Assembly: GCA_026413225.1 (NCBI GenBank)
Contig: CM048552.1
Coordinates: forward strand, 145,527,053 to 145,591,052
Reading direction: 5' to 3'
Length of the DNA: 64,000 bases
Source: Otis tarda
Lineage: Eukaryota; Chordata; Aves; Otidiformes; Otididae
Shown: in pieces, positions 1 through 11,207 of the stretch
Layout of the letters: every line of letters starts with the position of its first letter
How positions within the stretch are numbered: position 1 is the stretch's first letter
The notes under the pieces: model-generated
Seen by the model: the letters and a program-made list of their open reading frames with translations, nothing else
Database searches by the model: none
What the model was told of the DNA's origin: nothing
Made by a program: the position numbers and the translations under genes

Positions 1-1262
1 GATATATTTGACTCTCAATTTTTGCCTGCTGAAGGCAAGCGACAGTGACGCCAGCTTCTGCTAACTCCTGGTGCCTCCCACCACACCTTCTCAGAAACTC
101 ATAAGCATCCTGCCCACCTCAGTTGCCAAACCTCCAAGGCAAGACAGCTGAGATGATGTTTCTTCCCACAGCTACCTGCCCTGCTCTTCTGGCCCAGATG
201 AGAACTGGTACCTGCATTTCAGCCACACGAGTTTATAGTTCACCATCTCATCAAAGCCACTTTCAGCCACAGGTGAAACCAAGATATTGAACTGCACCTC
301 AGTGTGGGCACACGTTCCTACATCCGTTGTCTCTGCTAGAGAGGCAGTACCTTCTGGCAAAAGGTTGGAACCAAAAGCTGAATATAAAGACTGGGTCAGA
401 GCAAAAGGTTAATCAAGCCTGGAGTCCTCTTTGAGAGTGGACACAGCTAGAGATTAAGAAAAACAGTATAATGAGCAGTACTGGTACTTTGTGAGGCATC
501 TCCAGGTTTGCACTCTCCCACATTCAGCGGACAAGCACCCTAGGAACTCTCTGAGCTGGGCATCACACCCAGATCACAGCTGGTGGTAACATCACAGCTA
601 ATGTGTTACCAGAGTCCATCGTTGGCTCTTGAAGCAATGTCACCCTGTAGCCCTGTAATACTATATTGCCATCACCAGTGAACGGCCATAAGCCTTGTAG
701 AGGGGCTTGCAAACTCTGAGGACTTGGGCTTTTGAGGCTTGCTTTGTCTGAACTTTTCTTGACCTGCCTGCAACTTTGTTTTACACTGCAATTAAACTTG
801 GTTTAGTTGTAACAACATTTTTTCCAACTGCCCAGATGTCTGTGGCTAATTTGTTTCTCCTTTTGTTTATCTTTGCATGGTATGATCATCATTTTACAAC
901 TCTATCATAATGATGTAGTGTAGAAAAATACAGGCCTGGTATGACAGCAGAGGCCTTGAGAAGTGGAGACACAGGATGCAGACAAAAGAAGTACAAGCAT
1001 GGGATAAAAAGAGATAGGGTACACTGTTAACACTTAGAAACACTATGGCTACAGCTCACCCACGGTCACTTAAAGAACTGCAGACTTGGGGCTGGACAAA
1101 ACAGATTTTAGGGGCAATAAACAGAACAAAGAAACAGCATCTAACGTGTATGAAAGGTACCACATACAGTAAATTTGGATGCAGTGTGGAGCTGCAGACC
1201 AATGAAGAAAGAGCCAAGTTTAAAATCTTGTTAGCAAACATAAAAACAACTCCAAGTGGATT
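1..1262. other. Unique sequence left of the first CR1 fragment
   Basis: Unique-looking mixed-composition DNA. I recognise no repeat family here. The one item worth annotating is the possible minus-strand exon at 212-378, listed separately. The rest, including 380-1040, shows frequent stops in all frames, and I see nothing in it. An open frame starting at 1045 runs into the CR1 fragment and is partly made by it. Confidence 0.5.
212..378 (-). CDS. Candidate internal coding exon, unknown gene (weak)
   Basis: This minus-strand block is open in one frame for 55 codons. Upstream is a pyrimidine-rich stretch ending in TATTCAG, a plausible acceptor, and downstream is TGCAG followed by GTACCAG, a plausible donor. 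The exon would start in phase 0 and leave two bases of a split codon. The predicted peptide includes EVQFNILVSPV and EMVNYKLVWLKC and has no membrane segment. I do not recognise the family. If read straight through, the frame stops at 172-174. Pseudo-exons with such signals are common in vertebrate introns, so this is only a lead. Confidence 0.2.
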
Positions 1263-1580
1263 GAATCACAGAATCATAGAATGGTTAGAGTTGGAAGGGA
1301 CCTTCAAAGGTCATCTAGTCCAACCCCCCTGCAAGAAGCAGGGACATCTTCAACCAGATCAGGTTACTCAGAGCCTCATCCAACCTGGCCTTGAACGTTT
1401 CCAGGGATGGGGCTTTCACCACCTCTCTGGGCAACCTGTTCCAGTGTTCCACAACCCTCATTGTAAAAAATTTTTTCCTAATATCCAATCTAAATCTATC
1501 CCCCTCTATTTTAAAACCATTACCCCTTGTCCTATCACAACAGACCCTACTGAACAGCCTCTCCCCATCTTTCTTGTAGA
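1263..1580 (-). mobile_element. CR1 LINE 3' fragment, antisense
   Basis: Read on the minus strand, this carries the last part of the CR1 ORF2 C-terminus, then the 3' untranslated region and the terminal ATTCTATG-like repeats, seen on the plus strand as GAATCACAGAATCATAGAATGG. It matches the 3' end of the larger plus-strand copy at 46195-46512 almost base for base, so both probably belong to one or closely related subfamilies. It is 5' truncated inside the ORF2 tail and keeps about 318 bases. I see no target-site duplication, which fits CR1 behaviour. It supplies the last part of a spurious plus-strand open frame at 1045-1620. Confidence 0.93.
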
Positions 1581-4500
1581 GAAAGATCCTAGAGTGAAGA
1601 AGAAGAAACTGTCAACATGAACATCATATTCCTCCTGTCACCATCTGAAGTCCTTTAGATGCTGACAACTGCTGAAACACCTCCACATCCCCACCACCAG
1701 AGTGAAACCACCCTAGGATCCAGAGGAGCAGGGGAAGAGTGAGCACTACAGCAGGATAAAGAGGTAGACACTTTGTGTGTTCGATGACTTTAACTGTATT
1801 GTTAATTATGGAGAATTTCCCCTGTAGAGAAACATTCTTTCCTTTCCTGTAGTTACTAGATCTGAACAAGTAATGATTCCTGGATTAGACTGTAAAAACT
1901 TTAATTATAATAACAACAACAACAACTTCTTGTCTTTAGATATAAGGTGTTTCACCTTTGCCCATAAAAAAAAGATTTTGAGTGTAATGGCACAGATGTG
2001 GAATTTAGTGTCGTTCTTCACTGTTTTGTTGTACCAGCAGATGCTGTTGTCATTCTGTGTTTTAGGAGAGAAATTTTTGAACGGTTGGGAGCTCTAATTT
2101 TAATGTTTCCATTTTTTTTTAAGGTCATGCAGATCTCATCTCTACAGCTTCACTTAGAGAGTTTTGATAGACTAAAGATGCAAGAATGAGAGCTAGACAT
2201 AACATTGTCAGGACAGTTTGTGATCACTGGGATAACATCTATGCTCTGAGCACAATCTATTTGCTTCCACTGCAAATGTAAAATGATTGTCTGCCTGCAG
2301 TGATATCACTGTGAACCAGAGACACCAGTGTAATGCATCTCTGTCAAATAATTATTTTAAAACAGCAAATGCCGTAAAATGAAACTTTTGAACTCTTTGA
2401 AGTGAAACAAGTTAGAACTGTGACAAAATGAAATGGGACATTATTAAACTCTTACATAAACAGCTTTCAATCTTTCCTGATTTGAAAACTCCCTGAAAAT
2501 TTTCCAGTGGAAGAACCGTTTGGTACAAGCCAATTTAACGTTACTCATCGTAAGCTTGCTTTCCTCAGTCACTTCCCACCAACTTATTTGCATAGTCCAT
2601 GGACAATTTAAAATCACTGACTTAAACATTAGAAGAATCAAACAGCTATGATTGTCAAGACTAATTTTTTTTTTTCATTTTGCATTGTTTCCATCTGCTC
2701 AGAACTACACAAATTATTCACCTAACATTCTAAATTTTTCCATGTTTGGTCTCAATTTAGAAGTAAATCTGTATTCGGAAAGTGTGAGCAAACGCCTTTC
2801 TGGGCATTTTCCAGTTCTGAAAAGGGAAAGTCTAATAATAACTTCTTTATCCAATTAAGAAGAAAAAAAAAAGAAAGTATCTTTTTCAACAAAGAAAATA
2901 AAAACAAACTGTAACTGAAACCCTACATGGGAAACAAGTTTTTATAAGGGGTAAACTTACAAAAAAACCAAACAAGCAATTCACTAACCCAAATAAAAGT
3001 GGGTTAAAGAAAAATCAGTCTGGCATAACCTACGGGGAATGAAGCCAGGGACTACTGGTTGAAGTGCAAGAGACTAGCACTTGACCCAAGCCCTGTGGTT
3101 CTTTTAATACTGAAGCAACAGTGCCAAATCCCCAGGAAAATTCAGGCTACTAAAGGAGGATGTAGAAACGGAGGTACTAGTGTGCATTCAACAAGCATTT
3201 TGTTAACTCTTCCATCCTAAATAACCCTGTAGCTAAGCATCTGAGGGATGGTTCTGTGGTAATACAGCCCCAGATTTTAAGGAGAACTCCACACACAACG
3301 AGCTACGGAATCGCATCCTTATCTTGGCTATGAAATTATGCAAGTGCTAGATAACTCAGGTGTGCAGGCTCGGTTCACAATAAAGACTGAAAGCCACAAA
3401 AATACTGTTCTCTACACTTCTGCTGTACTTTTTATATGACCTAAGCCCCACAAGCAATTTATCTAATTTAAATGACTGGTTTTGTAAACTCCAGTCTTAC
3501 AAATGGATGAGTGTTCTCAGAGACCCAGAGGGAGTGAGAAAGTATAGAAGTTTGACTGTACAGTCAGGTAGAAGATGCAAAAGTTAACATATTTATTAAC
3601 ACTCTCATTTTTAAAATATGACCACTACACAAATGGATAGTTTTGCTTGCAGTCAAATTGGTCCAAAAGCAAATTAAATGAAACTGCAGCTGTATCTTCC
3701 TTTTACAACTGTAGGTAAAATTACACTGCCTGGGAGTGGACAATAGTGGCATCCAAATAGTGTTAAAACATACTCTGTTTCCCTCCCCAGTGACACCTCC
3801 AGGTCACTCCTCCATAAATGAGAATAGAGTTTGCAAACACTTATCCAAATGGACTTTCCTAATGTGATCTGCTATATTGTAAAAGGACTCTTTAATCTGC
3901 CAAGATTATAAATCAGACTACAGAAGTCCAGAGTCTAAAATATACTCTGAATTTCTCCTCAGTTCTGAGAAAGCTGTGACCATGTGCAAATTGCTGTGTC
4001 TGTTTTTCAGGCACCTTTACAACCACAACCTTTTCAACTCTCATGTTCAGATTTTCCTTTTTGATCACTGATATGGAAACTAACCTCAGGACAGAAGATA
4101 TCTTACTCCTTTCAAAGCCAAAACATTAAGTTACAATATGCCAGTGCAGTCTCTAGTGATGGATGCAGCTGGTCATAAAGGGATCTTTCATATTCTGTGA
4201 GGCTGCTATTTACCATACTGATTTTGTCTAGTCTAATGAAAGATGTTTTGTAATGGATGCCAAGTACTTATTGGTGCTCCTGGGAAAGGGAAAAAGGAGA
4301 GTTTTAAAACAAGACTCAGAAGAGCAGCTCCAGATGACTGGAGGTGCACTGGGAAAGTTACAAGCTGCTTTAAGACTTGAAGAAAAATCATGAGAATTTT
4401 TTGCCTGTGCTTGCCTCTTCCCTTCACCGCATAGCAAGACATCCAAGCACTCAATTAAAGACAATCTGGAGTACCACCAAGTGCATTTCTCCATAAAGTT

Positions 4501-5460
4501 GAATAAATATCAACAAATATATATGGTAAAATGCAGTCCCTTGAGACCACTCATTCCCAATGCTCTGGGCAGCTGTTTCGTCCATGGGGATCCATAACCA
4601 CTGCTCCCCAAGTGACTTTTGCTCCCAGCAGTGCCTTCTTGATAAATGAGCCCTCAAGAACTTTCTCTTTCCATCTTTCCTCCTTCTACATCAAATAATA
4701 TCCAAAAGCATTGCTCTCCCAACTTTCCTTCTCAAAGAAATAAAAGACTGTGTAGCAGTGTTACTTGACTTTATAAGTACTCCTTAACTCCCCAAAGCAA
4801 ATGGGTTAACACACATAACCCATTGTTTTTCTGAGGATAAAATGCACTAACAGGCACCACACAAAACAAAGCTGATCTGTCATACTTATGAATATAAACA
4901 GAAAAGCCTTTTCTTCCTGTTACAGTACACATCTGAGTCATAGAGAAAGATGAAGAAAATAAACCAGAAAATTTCAAGTTTGTAATTCAGAAATGAAATG
5001 CTACCTTGCGAGCTATTCCTAAGTGCTACATAAGTCTGAAATGTTTACAGAAGATATTTTTTCAGAGTTTCTCAACAGCCATTGAAGTATATTGTTAAAG
5101 AACCCACCCTTGAACTAGCAAACAAATAATCTATTTGAGATTGCATCAGTTGACCTAGAATATTTTGTCTTATTTCCTACATTATTGTTTAAGAGACTAA
5201 AAATCCCCCAAACCTGTAATTTCTCTTTACTTAGCTCCTATTTATGTAGCCTATGAACTATAAGACAATAAGAAACAAAAGCAGCGATAACATTTTTTTT
5301 CACTAACAATGAAAACATGAAAATCACTTATATTAATAAATAACTGCAATTCTATGCCAAGCTTAAAGCTTCCATAGACTGGCATGTGAAAATACCCATA
5401 GCTCTTCTGCTAAAATGTTCAAAAAACATCACAAAAAAATTCCAGAGAACCAAACTAAAC
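1581..5460. other. Unique non-coding sequence
   Basis: AT-rich unique DNA with stops in every frame over most of its length. An AAC trinucleotide run lies near 1908-1927. Short A and T homopolymers occur at about 2665 and 2862. One weak minus-strand exon candidate (2456-2616) is listed separately. I see no repeat family, RNA gene or clear regulatory element elsewhere in this stretch. Confidence 0.5.
2456..2616 (-). CDS. Candidate internal coding exon, unknown gene (weak)
   Basis: On the minus strand, 53 codons are open between an acceptor-like AAGTCAG and a good donor, GTTTAT followed by GTAAGAG. The exon would begin with two bases of a split codon and end on a codon boundary. The predicted peptide contains the runs SWWEVTEESKL and KRFFHWKIFREF. 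I do not recognise a family. The polypyrimidine tract before the acceptor is only moderate. The outgoing phase would fit the phase-0 start of the candidate at 212-378. Confidence 0.17.
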
Positions 5461-5464
5461 TATT

Positions 5465-5500
<36 letters not shown>

Positions 5501-5501
5501 T
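5465..5501. repeat. Compound (TA)n(CA)n microsatellite
   Basis: About nine TA dinucleotides pass directly into about ten CA dinucleotides. This is a typical vertebrate compound microsatellite and is likely length-polymorphic. The alternating purine-pyrimidine pattern could also form non-B DNA. Confidence 0.95.
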
Positions 5502-7206
5502 AATTAGAAAGCAAGAAAGTCCTCTCCCAGTAACAGTGGATAGAAGGAGGATTACATTAAAGATTGGCTTTTGCTGCAGCAGATGGTATTGAGCCAAACA
5601 GAATGGAGTCTGATTGTTTATCACCTTTTCTGTATTCCCGTTACCAACGGATGATTACCATGATATTCGAGTCACTCGTTTGAAACACTTTTGATGTGGT
5701 TGTTACCAGTCTTCTTTCCTAGCACCGTTCTTTTATTTCCGTGAGAAAGGTGTTAACTTTTTTTCTTTCCTTAAGGTTATTCATCGTCTTCACAGTAAAA
5801 TTATAGTTTCTCTATCAATCTGGGTTCAACGCATTAAAAGAAATAGAATACAGTGAATCCCAGTTACTTAAGTAATAAATGTGTTGAAAATATTTCAGGA
5901 GCATTTTCCTTCAGTTTCTGTGGCAGTTTAGCCAGAGAAAAAGTTTACCCTCTCTCTAGACTGAAGACAAGATCTCTACCCCACACCTTAAAGCACAAAG
6001 ACGACCTTTAAAAAAGGAAAATCAAGAAAAGGCAGCTCGTGGTGGCTGCTTTCCCTTCTACACCCACAAAAATCACAGTTGGTGCTGTGAAACAACTGTT
6101 TTTCTCTACACCTCCACTTTGAATGTTTGAGAACGTTTGGCAGCGGACTGGGTCAGCTCCAAAAAAACACCTTAGCACAAAGCACAGCAGATTTGCCTAA
6201 AGGAAAATTGCCAAGGTGAACGTGCACAACCACGGTGAAAATGCCTCCTTTCAGAAACACCAGATCAATGTTCAAATGTCCCACTAAAAATAGCTCGGTG
6301 TTAACAGGTGAGCAACACTTTATTCTTTTTTTCTTTGCTCATGTTAACATGGGAAAAAAAAATCAACAAGAAAGTACAATTTCAGACAGCTTATTTTTTA
6401 AATGCTTTCAAGAAGAGTAAGCTCTCACAAGGGTCTGAGTCACCATACATCTTTTAGACTTATCTTTGTGCTCTAAGCATTTCTGGGGTTAAAGTCTAGC
6501 AGGAGCTGCACTAAGATTTTTTTTAATATGGAAATTACAGAACAATCTTGAACATAATATTCCCAAATTGATATATTTTTGTTTCAAAGCAAAATTAGCA
6601 TAAACAGAAGAGTTGAAGAAGAAATTAATATTAGCTCTGTCATGCTTGCCTACAAAACCCTCAAAATACCTTGGCACATTCTATTTTTACTTTTTATAGC
6701 CTATGATCTACCCAAACAGAAAACATACTATCAAAAGCATCATGAAGGAAAGATTCAACTAAGTTGGAACAACCTTCTCTCCTTCACTGCATACAGTCCG
6801 GCAGAGATACAGCTCACATAGATTCAATCGTATACAAATATTTCATTTTTTATTACTGTTTTAAGAATCTGCATGAACAAAGCATAAGGACAGTGTTTAC
6901 CTTGACTAAACACCACGCTGTGAAAGTTTGCCAAGGTGTATTGTCTTTGAATGGGATTCACTTCACTGAACCGGACTGAAGCTAATCAAAATAGGCAACT
7001 AGTTAGAACTGAGTAGAGAGAGATAGGAACCTTCAAAAGGTAATTCTTTCTGACTTTTAAACAACTGTCTTAAGAGACTAGGACACAGGATTAAATTTGC
7101 ATTCCAACATCTCATGTTTCGTAATGATCTACAACAGCTCTTTGGCCGATCAGGGAAGTACTCCAAACCTGACAATACTCTTGTTTGTCTCTTCACTTGC
7201 ACTTAC

Positions 7207-7313
7207 TTCATCCATCTCCCCGTCCTCAAAGAATTGTGATGGGAAGGAAAGGTTTGCTAGAAATTCCTCTATTTCTTTTTCTTCCTCAAAAAGGAGTGTG
7301 AAATGCCTTTTTC
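7207..7313 (-). CDS. Candidate internal coding exon, unknown gene (best splice signals)
   Basis: This block has the best splice-site pair among the candidates. A tract ending CTAAGTTTCAG precedes it on the minus strand, and GATGAA followed by GTAAGT ends it. The 107 bases are two bases of a split codon plus 35 open codons. The predicted peptide is acidic, with LLFEEEKEIEEFLANLSF and then FFEDGEMDE. The incoming phase fits the candidate at 8300-8514, since a leftover A plus GA makes an Arg codon. If the donor is not used, the frame reads on to a nearby TGA. I do not recognise the family. Confidence 0.27.
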
Positions 7314-8299
7314 CTGAAACTTAGAGGCAGAAATCCCTCAAACATCATAATCTTTTCTCCTCCAGAAACCTCTTCAAGTGATATTCTTCTAGTTTTTCTG
7401 GGCATCCTTATAAGTGACAGCCATGCAGGCCTGAAATGCTCAAGTGTTGTCTCTCAGAAAGAGGCTTAGACGGATTTTAAAATTAAAACCCCAGCTTACT
7501 AGACAGAAAAACATTACTTGGAGCTAAATAAAACCTACAATACAGAAAAAATGCCAAACCTAAACTGGGATAGATTCTAAATCTAAGGGAGTTGACCATG
7601 ACTCTAATAAACCTGAAAAAGCATTCACACTTTTGCACTCTTATCTTCTCAGTCCTTCCTCCTTCTGTCCATCCTCTCAGACTGTCATTGAAAGCACTGT
7701 GCTTCCAACAGAACACCCTCCTTCCAAGCTATTGACAATTCAGTCCATAAACAGTGTTTTTCCTTTACTGTGGCAGTTTTCCAAGTAAGGACTGTGAGAT
7801 CTTCACACAATTGTTTTTACCACAGAACAATAACGACTTAGCACCACGATGTAATAATTAATTAAGAAGCAGGGGAAAAAAAAAGCCATACTATTCTCTC
7901 CTGATATTCTTCTAGGCACGTAAACCTCAGGAAAACAAGCTGCACTTAATAACAAATAAATAATTGGAGAACTAAACTTAGCGTTGCCAGAAGTACATTA
8001 AAAAGGTTTCTTGCTGTGGCATTTTCCTTCTGATATTTTATGGATAATTTTGCTAAAGAATGACCTGATCAATGTCTTAACAGCTGACAAAGCCACTTAG
8101 AGCACCTCAGGATTTGCACCAGAGCAGAAAGCACATTACTCATGCTTGCGCAAACAATTCAGCTCCTTTTCCAACCTGGTGTTGGGACAAATCAGCATCT
8201 AGGCAAAGGGCAGTTCTTCACCAATATACAGTTACAAGTTTAAACATTCGTCAAACTAAGGAGATATCTGGGGTAAGGGCTGTCACTGACTGTAAGTAC

Positions 8300-8514
8300 T
8301 GCATCCATCATTTGTCACTACAGGCACATCAGGGATCTTCACAATTTTCAAGTCAGAGCAAGCTTTTCTCTCACTGGTCAGGAGTTTGCTGCCCAGCAGT
8401 CTGCTCATAAGCATATCTTTGTCAGAAGCTAAACATAACACACCTTTATCCAGCCGTACAAATTCACTTGACACCCAATTTATCACACAGCTTTCCCTAT
8501 GCAGTGCAGGGAAA
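8300..8514 (-). CDS. Candidate internal coding exon, unknown gene (weak)
   Basis: The minus strand is open for 71 codons after a pyrimidine-rich acceptor ending GCCCTGCAG. A second AG lies 14 bases further on. The predicted peptide includes VSSEFVRLDKGVLCLASDKD and LKIVKIPDVPVV. Many codons follow the purine-any-pyrimidine trend of real coding DNA. The proposed donor, GATGCA followed by GTACTT, is poor; without it the frame ends about eight codons later. One base is left over, which matches the two-base start of the block at 7207-7313. I do not recognise the family. Confidence 0.23.
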
Positions 8515-8839
8515 CTGCAGGGCAATACAGCAGACAGCAAGTATTGCACTGTGTAGGAGAGATCAAAAAGCACAAGCTGCCAAACAGACTAAGTCCAAAG
8601 AATCCAAGCAATCACTGCCCTTCAAAAATCTTTATGCTATTCCTTAAATGCACATCAAGCATTCTCCTGCCAACTACTGTCATATGTTATGGGATTATCA
8701 CCACGCAATTATACGTTGGTCTAATATTTTATCCATACGCTAGATACGTACACAAACTCCAGTCACTAAGAAGCGTTATATATTCAGTTCATGTCACTGC
8801 TAAATCATAGGTCTGGACACTTCTGTTTCTGTGTCATAA

Positions 8840-10190
8840 CCCTTCCACAGTACCACACTGTTACACACAGACTTCGATCAGTCCTCTGATGGACTACAGA
8901 CATCCTGCTTGTCAGCTATCACCTAGCTGATATCAGCCACATTCCAAAGTTCCCCATGACTCCAGCAGCACAGCTGCAACAGCTACATTTCCCATTTTGC
9001 TAGTCTTCCCGACATATCCAACACCGCTGTTTCAGACTCCTCTTGTAACATCATTCCTTTGATCACCCCTGCAGCTTTTCTCTGCATCTGTTACATACTG
9101 AGCTGAAGTTTCTTGGATATTGCAAGAAGTGTTGCACACTTATTCCAGATCAGGTCCCAGCCCAGATCCACCTGGCTAAGCTGCCCTCTCTCAATTGGAA
9201 ATATCTCTCCTGACACTTCCCTGGATCCCATCCATCACTTTCATGATGGTGTCAAATTGACAGACTGGAGACAAACTTGAACTCACTTACCCTCACACAG
9301 GTCTTTCTCCTTCAAAGTCTTCCACTGCTGAACTCCCTGTTCATAGGAAAAGTTGTTGCTTTACTTCCTTAGCTGAGGCTGCAGCACCATCCAACTTCAG
9401 GCATTTAGCACAGATGCCAGAGTCAGGTGCCTTGGCTCTGTTAGCAGTCAAGAGAAAAAGGCAGGAGTTGGGTGTCTAATTAAAACTCTGCCTCTTTCCA
9501 CTGATTATATAAGAGTTTAGACTGCTAATTTTGACACCAAGGTTAAAGTCAGTAAGTGAATTCCTGCCACTGTGTGGCCTGACACTTTGCTCTGTTGAAT
9601 TCCATGCCTTTAGTATTACCTAATTGTACAATCAATTGTATAATCATTCCATCTAAAACAGTGTACTGGAAATTAATGTCCTCCTCCCATCAGCAAGTTT
9701 CAACAGCCTGCTTTCAACACAACATGACAACAAAATCAACTCAACAACAACAACAAACCTTAAGAAAACTAAACAAGTCAATTCCCAAAGAATAATTCAT
9801 CTCATGTATCTACCTTCTCTTGTCTCCCCTTGTGCCAGCTCTTTGTGTGAGTTCACAGTTCTTACACTAACCTAATCTTCCTCCACCTTTAACAGTAATT
9901 TTTATGCAGCACCATCTTAAATGGCTCAGTAGAATCCAGAGAGACCAGATCTAGCACACTTTTTCTAGAAAACCTACTTTCTTATTAAAAAAAGATACTA
10001 GGTCAGTCTGACATGACCTGCCTTAGCAGAACAGATCGTGTTTCATTCTCCTTCCACTCAACTCCTGTGTCTTTAATTATTCATTCCTTAAAAAATTTTC
10101 TAAGGTTAAGGTCAAATTAACAAGCCTGAAGTTGCCTAGATCACATTTTCCATTTCCTTAGAGATACATATAACATTCAATAGTACCAAG
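8840..10190 (-). mobile_element. Ancient CR1/L3-like LINE remnant, antisense
   Basis: Several stretches in conserved order resemble the antisense strand of old amniote CR1-type LINEs. At 9920-10180 I see remains of the reverse-transcriptase region: AGGTCAGTCTGACATGACCT, then a TTAATTATT stretch, then AACAAGCCTGAAGTTGCCTA and GATCAC. Near 9565-9620, TTGCTCTGTTGAATTCCATG matches a mid-element block. Near 9055-9155, TTTGATCACCCCTGCAGC and TTGCACACTTATTCCAGATC match the 3' part. No reading frame survives, and divergence is far greater than in the CR1 at 44.6 kb. The borders are approximate. The family comparison is from memory, not a search. Confidence 0.62.
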
Positions 10191-10255
10191 TAATAAAAAA
10201 CCCTTTAAAAAATCTTAGTATGGAACCATATTTTAATTATTAAAAAAAAAGGTAC

Positions 10256-10440
10256 CTTTAAGAATTCCCAAATTTGGGAATTCCCAGTACAGCAACTTAA
10301 AAAGTCACTCTGACAGCCAGAAAGTCTGATTGCTTTTAAAATACGAGAGATGCAAAAACTGGATGCTTCTTCTGAGATTACAAAAAGCTTTGTGAAATGA
10401 TGAATAAAATACCCAAGACTTCCTGAAAGCTTCTGAGACC
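10256..10440 (-). CDS. Candidate internal coding exon, unknown gene (weak)
   Basis: On the minus strand a long pyrimidine-rich run ends in GATTTTAG and is followed by two bases and 61 open codons up to AAAG, then GTACCT. An alternative acceptor lies eight bases further in. The predicted peptide contains FTKLFVISEEASSFCISRIL and GNSQIWEFLK. A perfect 22-base palindrome falls near its 3' end. The outgoing phase 0 does not fit the next downstream candidate, so either an exon is missing or these are pseudo-exons. I do not recognise the family. Confidence 0.2.
10262..10283. repeat. Perfect 22-bp palindrome
   Basis: GAATTCCCAAATTTGGGAATTC reads identically on both strands with no spacer. It contains two EcoRI-type hexamers flanking GGGAAT-like half sites. 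It could be a dimeric protein-binding site or chance. Its function is unknown. Confidence 0.9.
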
Positions 10441-11147
10441 CTAAAATCAGAAGATACACAGCAAGATACAGCTAGGGTCCTCGTTTAACTTGATTGGGGA
10501 AATCCTACTGCAAATCTGAGATGCTTCTGAGATCTGTGTTGCAAAAGCCTCTTTAAGAGCTGCACAGTACCTTAAATTCCCACCACTCAGTGTACCATTT
10601 CTTATATTCACAAACTGTTGAATATGCTCACATAGACTTTCCAATTCATTAGGTCACTCCAGTATGCTACATCTGGAAAAGTTTTTGTGCTGATACATGA
10701 TTTTCTTGATAAAATTTAAAGGTTTTTTAAAAGGATAAGTGTGTTATCCAGTTCAGTAAAACTGTTCAATAGAATCTAAGAGCCTTTTTCCTTGTTTCCT
10801 TTTCTTGTTCTTTTAACACATTTGTATTCCTAGGAGCCTGCCATACATATGCAAAAAAATTAGAAGAAACACCTAAAAAAACGCACATGAAACATTCCCT
10901 TGCTCTGCAATTTTAAGCTTTTTTTTTTTTGATCCAAATTGGCATTTCTATGCCTTGAGTTGCAAGCAAGCATCCTGTTAAAAGGTGATACGTATGTATG
11001 TTGCCTCCTTCAGACAAATTGGGCCTGAATTTTAAGACACTTACTTATTGATTGATTCTTCAATCAGTAGAAGTGCGAGTTGTGCATCCTAGTGCTTTAG
11101 ATGTCGGTTTGTAGCTCTGTGTATATGCCACACAATGTTCAAAACAG

Positions 11148-11207
11148 GTTACAATTCAGTTACAATTCCTCCTGAATAAAACTTCTAAAAACTTCTAAAA
11201 ACTTCTA
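11148..11207. repeat. Two adjacent short tandem duplications
   Basis: GTTACAATTC occurs twice in tandem with an 11-base period at 11148-11169. After an 11-base gap, ACTTCTAAAA occurs twice followed by a partial third copy (11181-11207). Both look like replication-slippage products. Confidence 0.85.

Larger units (their letters stand above)
5502..8839. other. Unique non-coding sequence with two exon-like blocks
   Basis: AT-rich unique sequence. The blocks at 7207-7313 and 8300-8514 are open with splice-like borders on the minus strand and are described separately. Outside them I see stops in all frames, short homopolymers, and no recognised repeat, RNA gene or promoter. Confidence 0.45.

Noticed and set aside
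1045-1620. 191-codon plus-strand open frame
   Set aside because: Its second half is antisense CR1 3' sequence (1263-1580), which keeps this frame open. The first half has no recognised homology or splice context.
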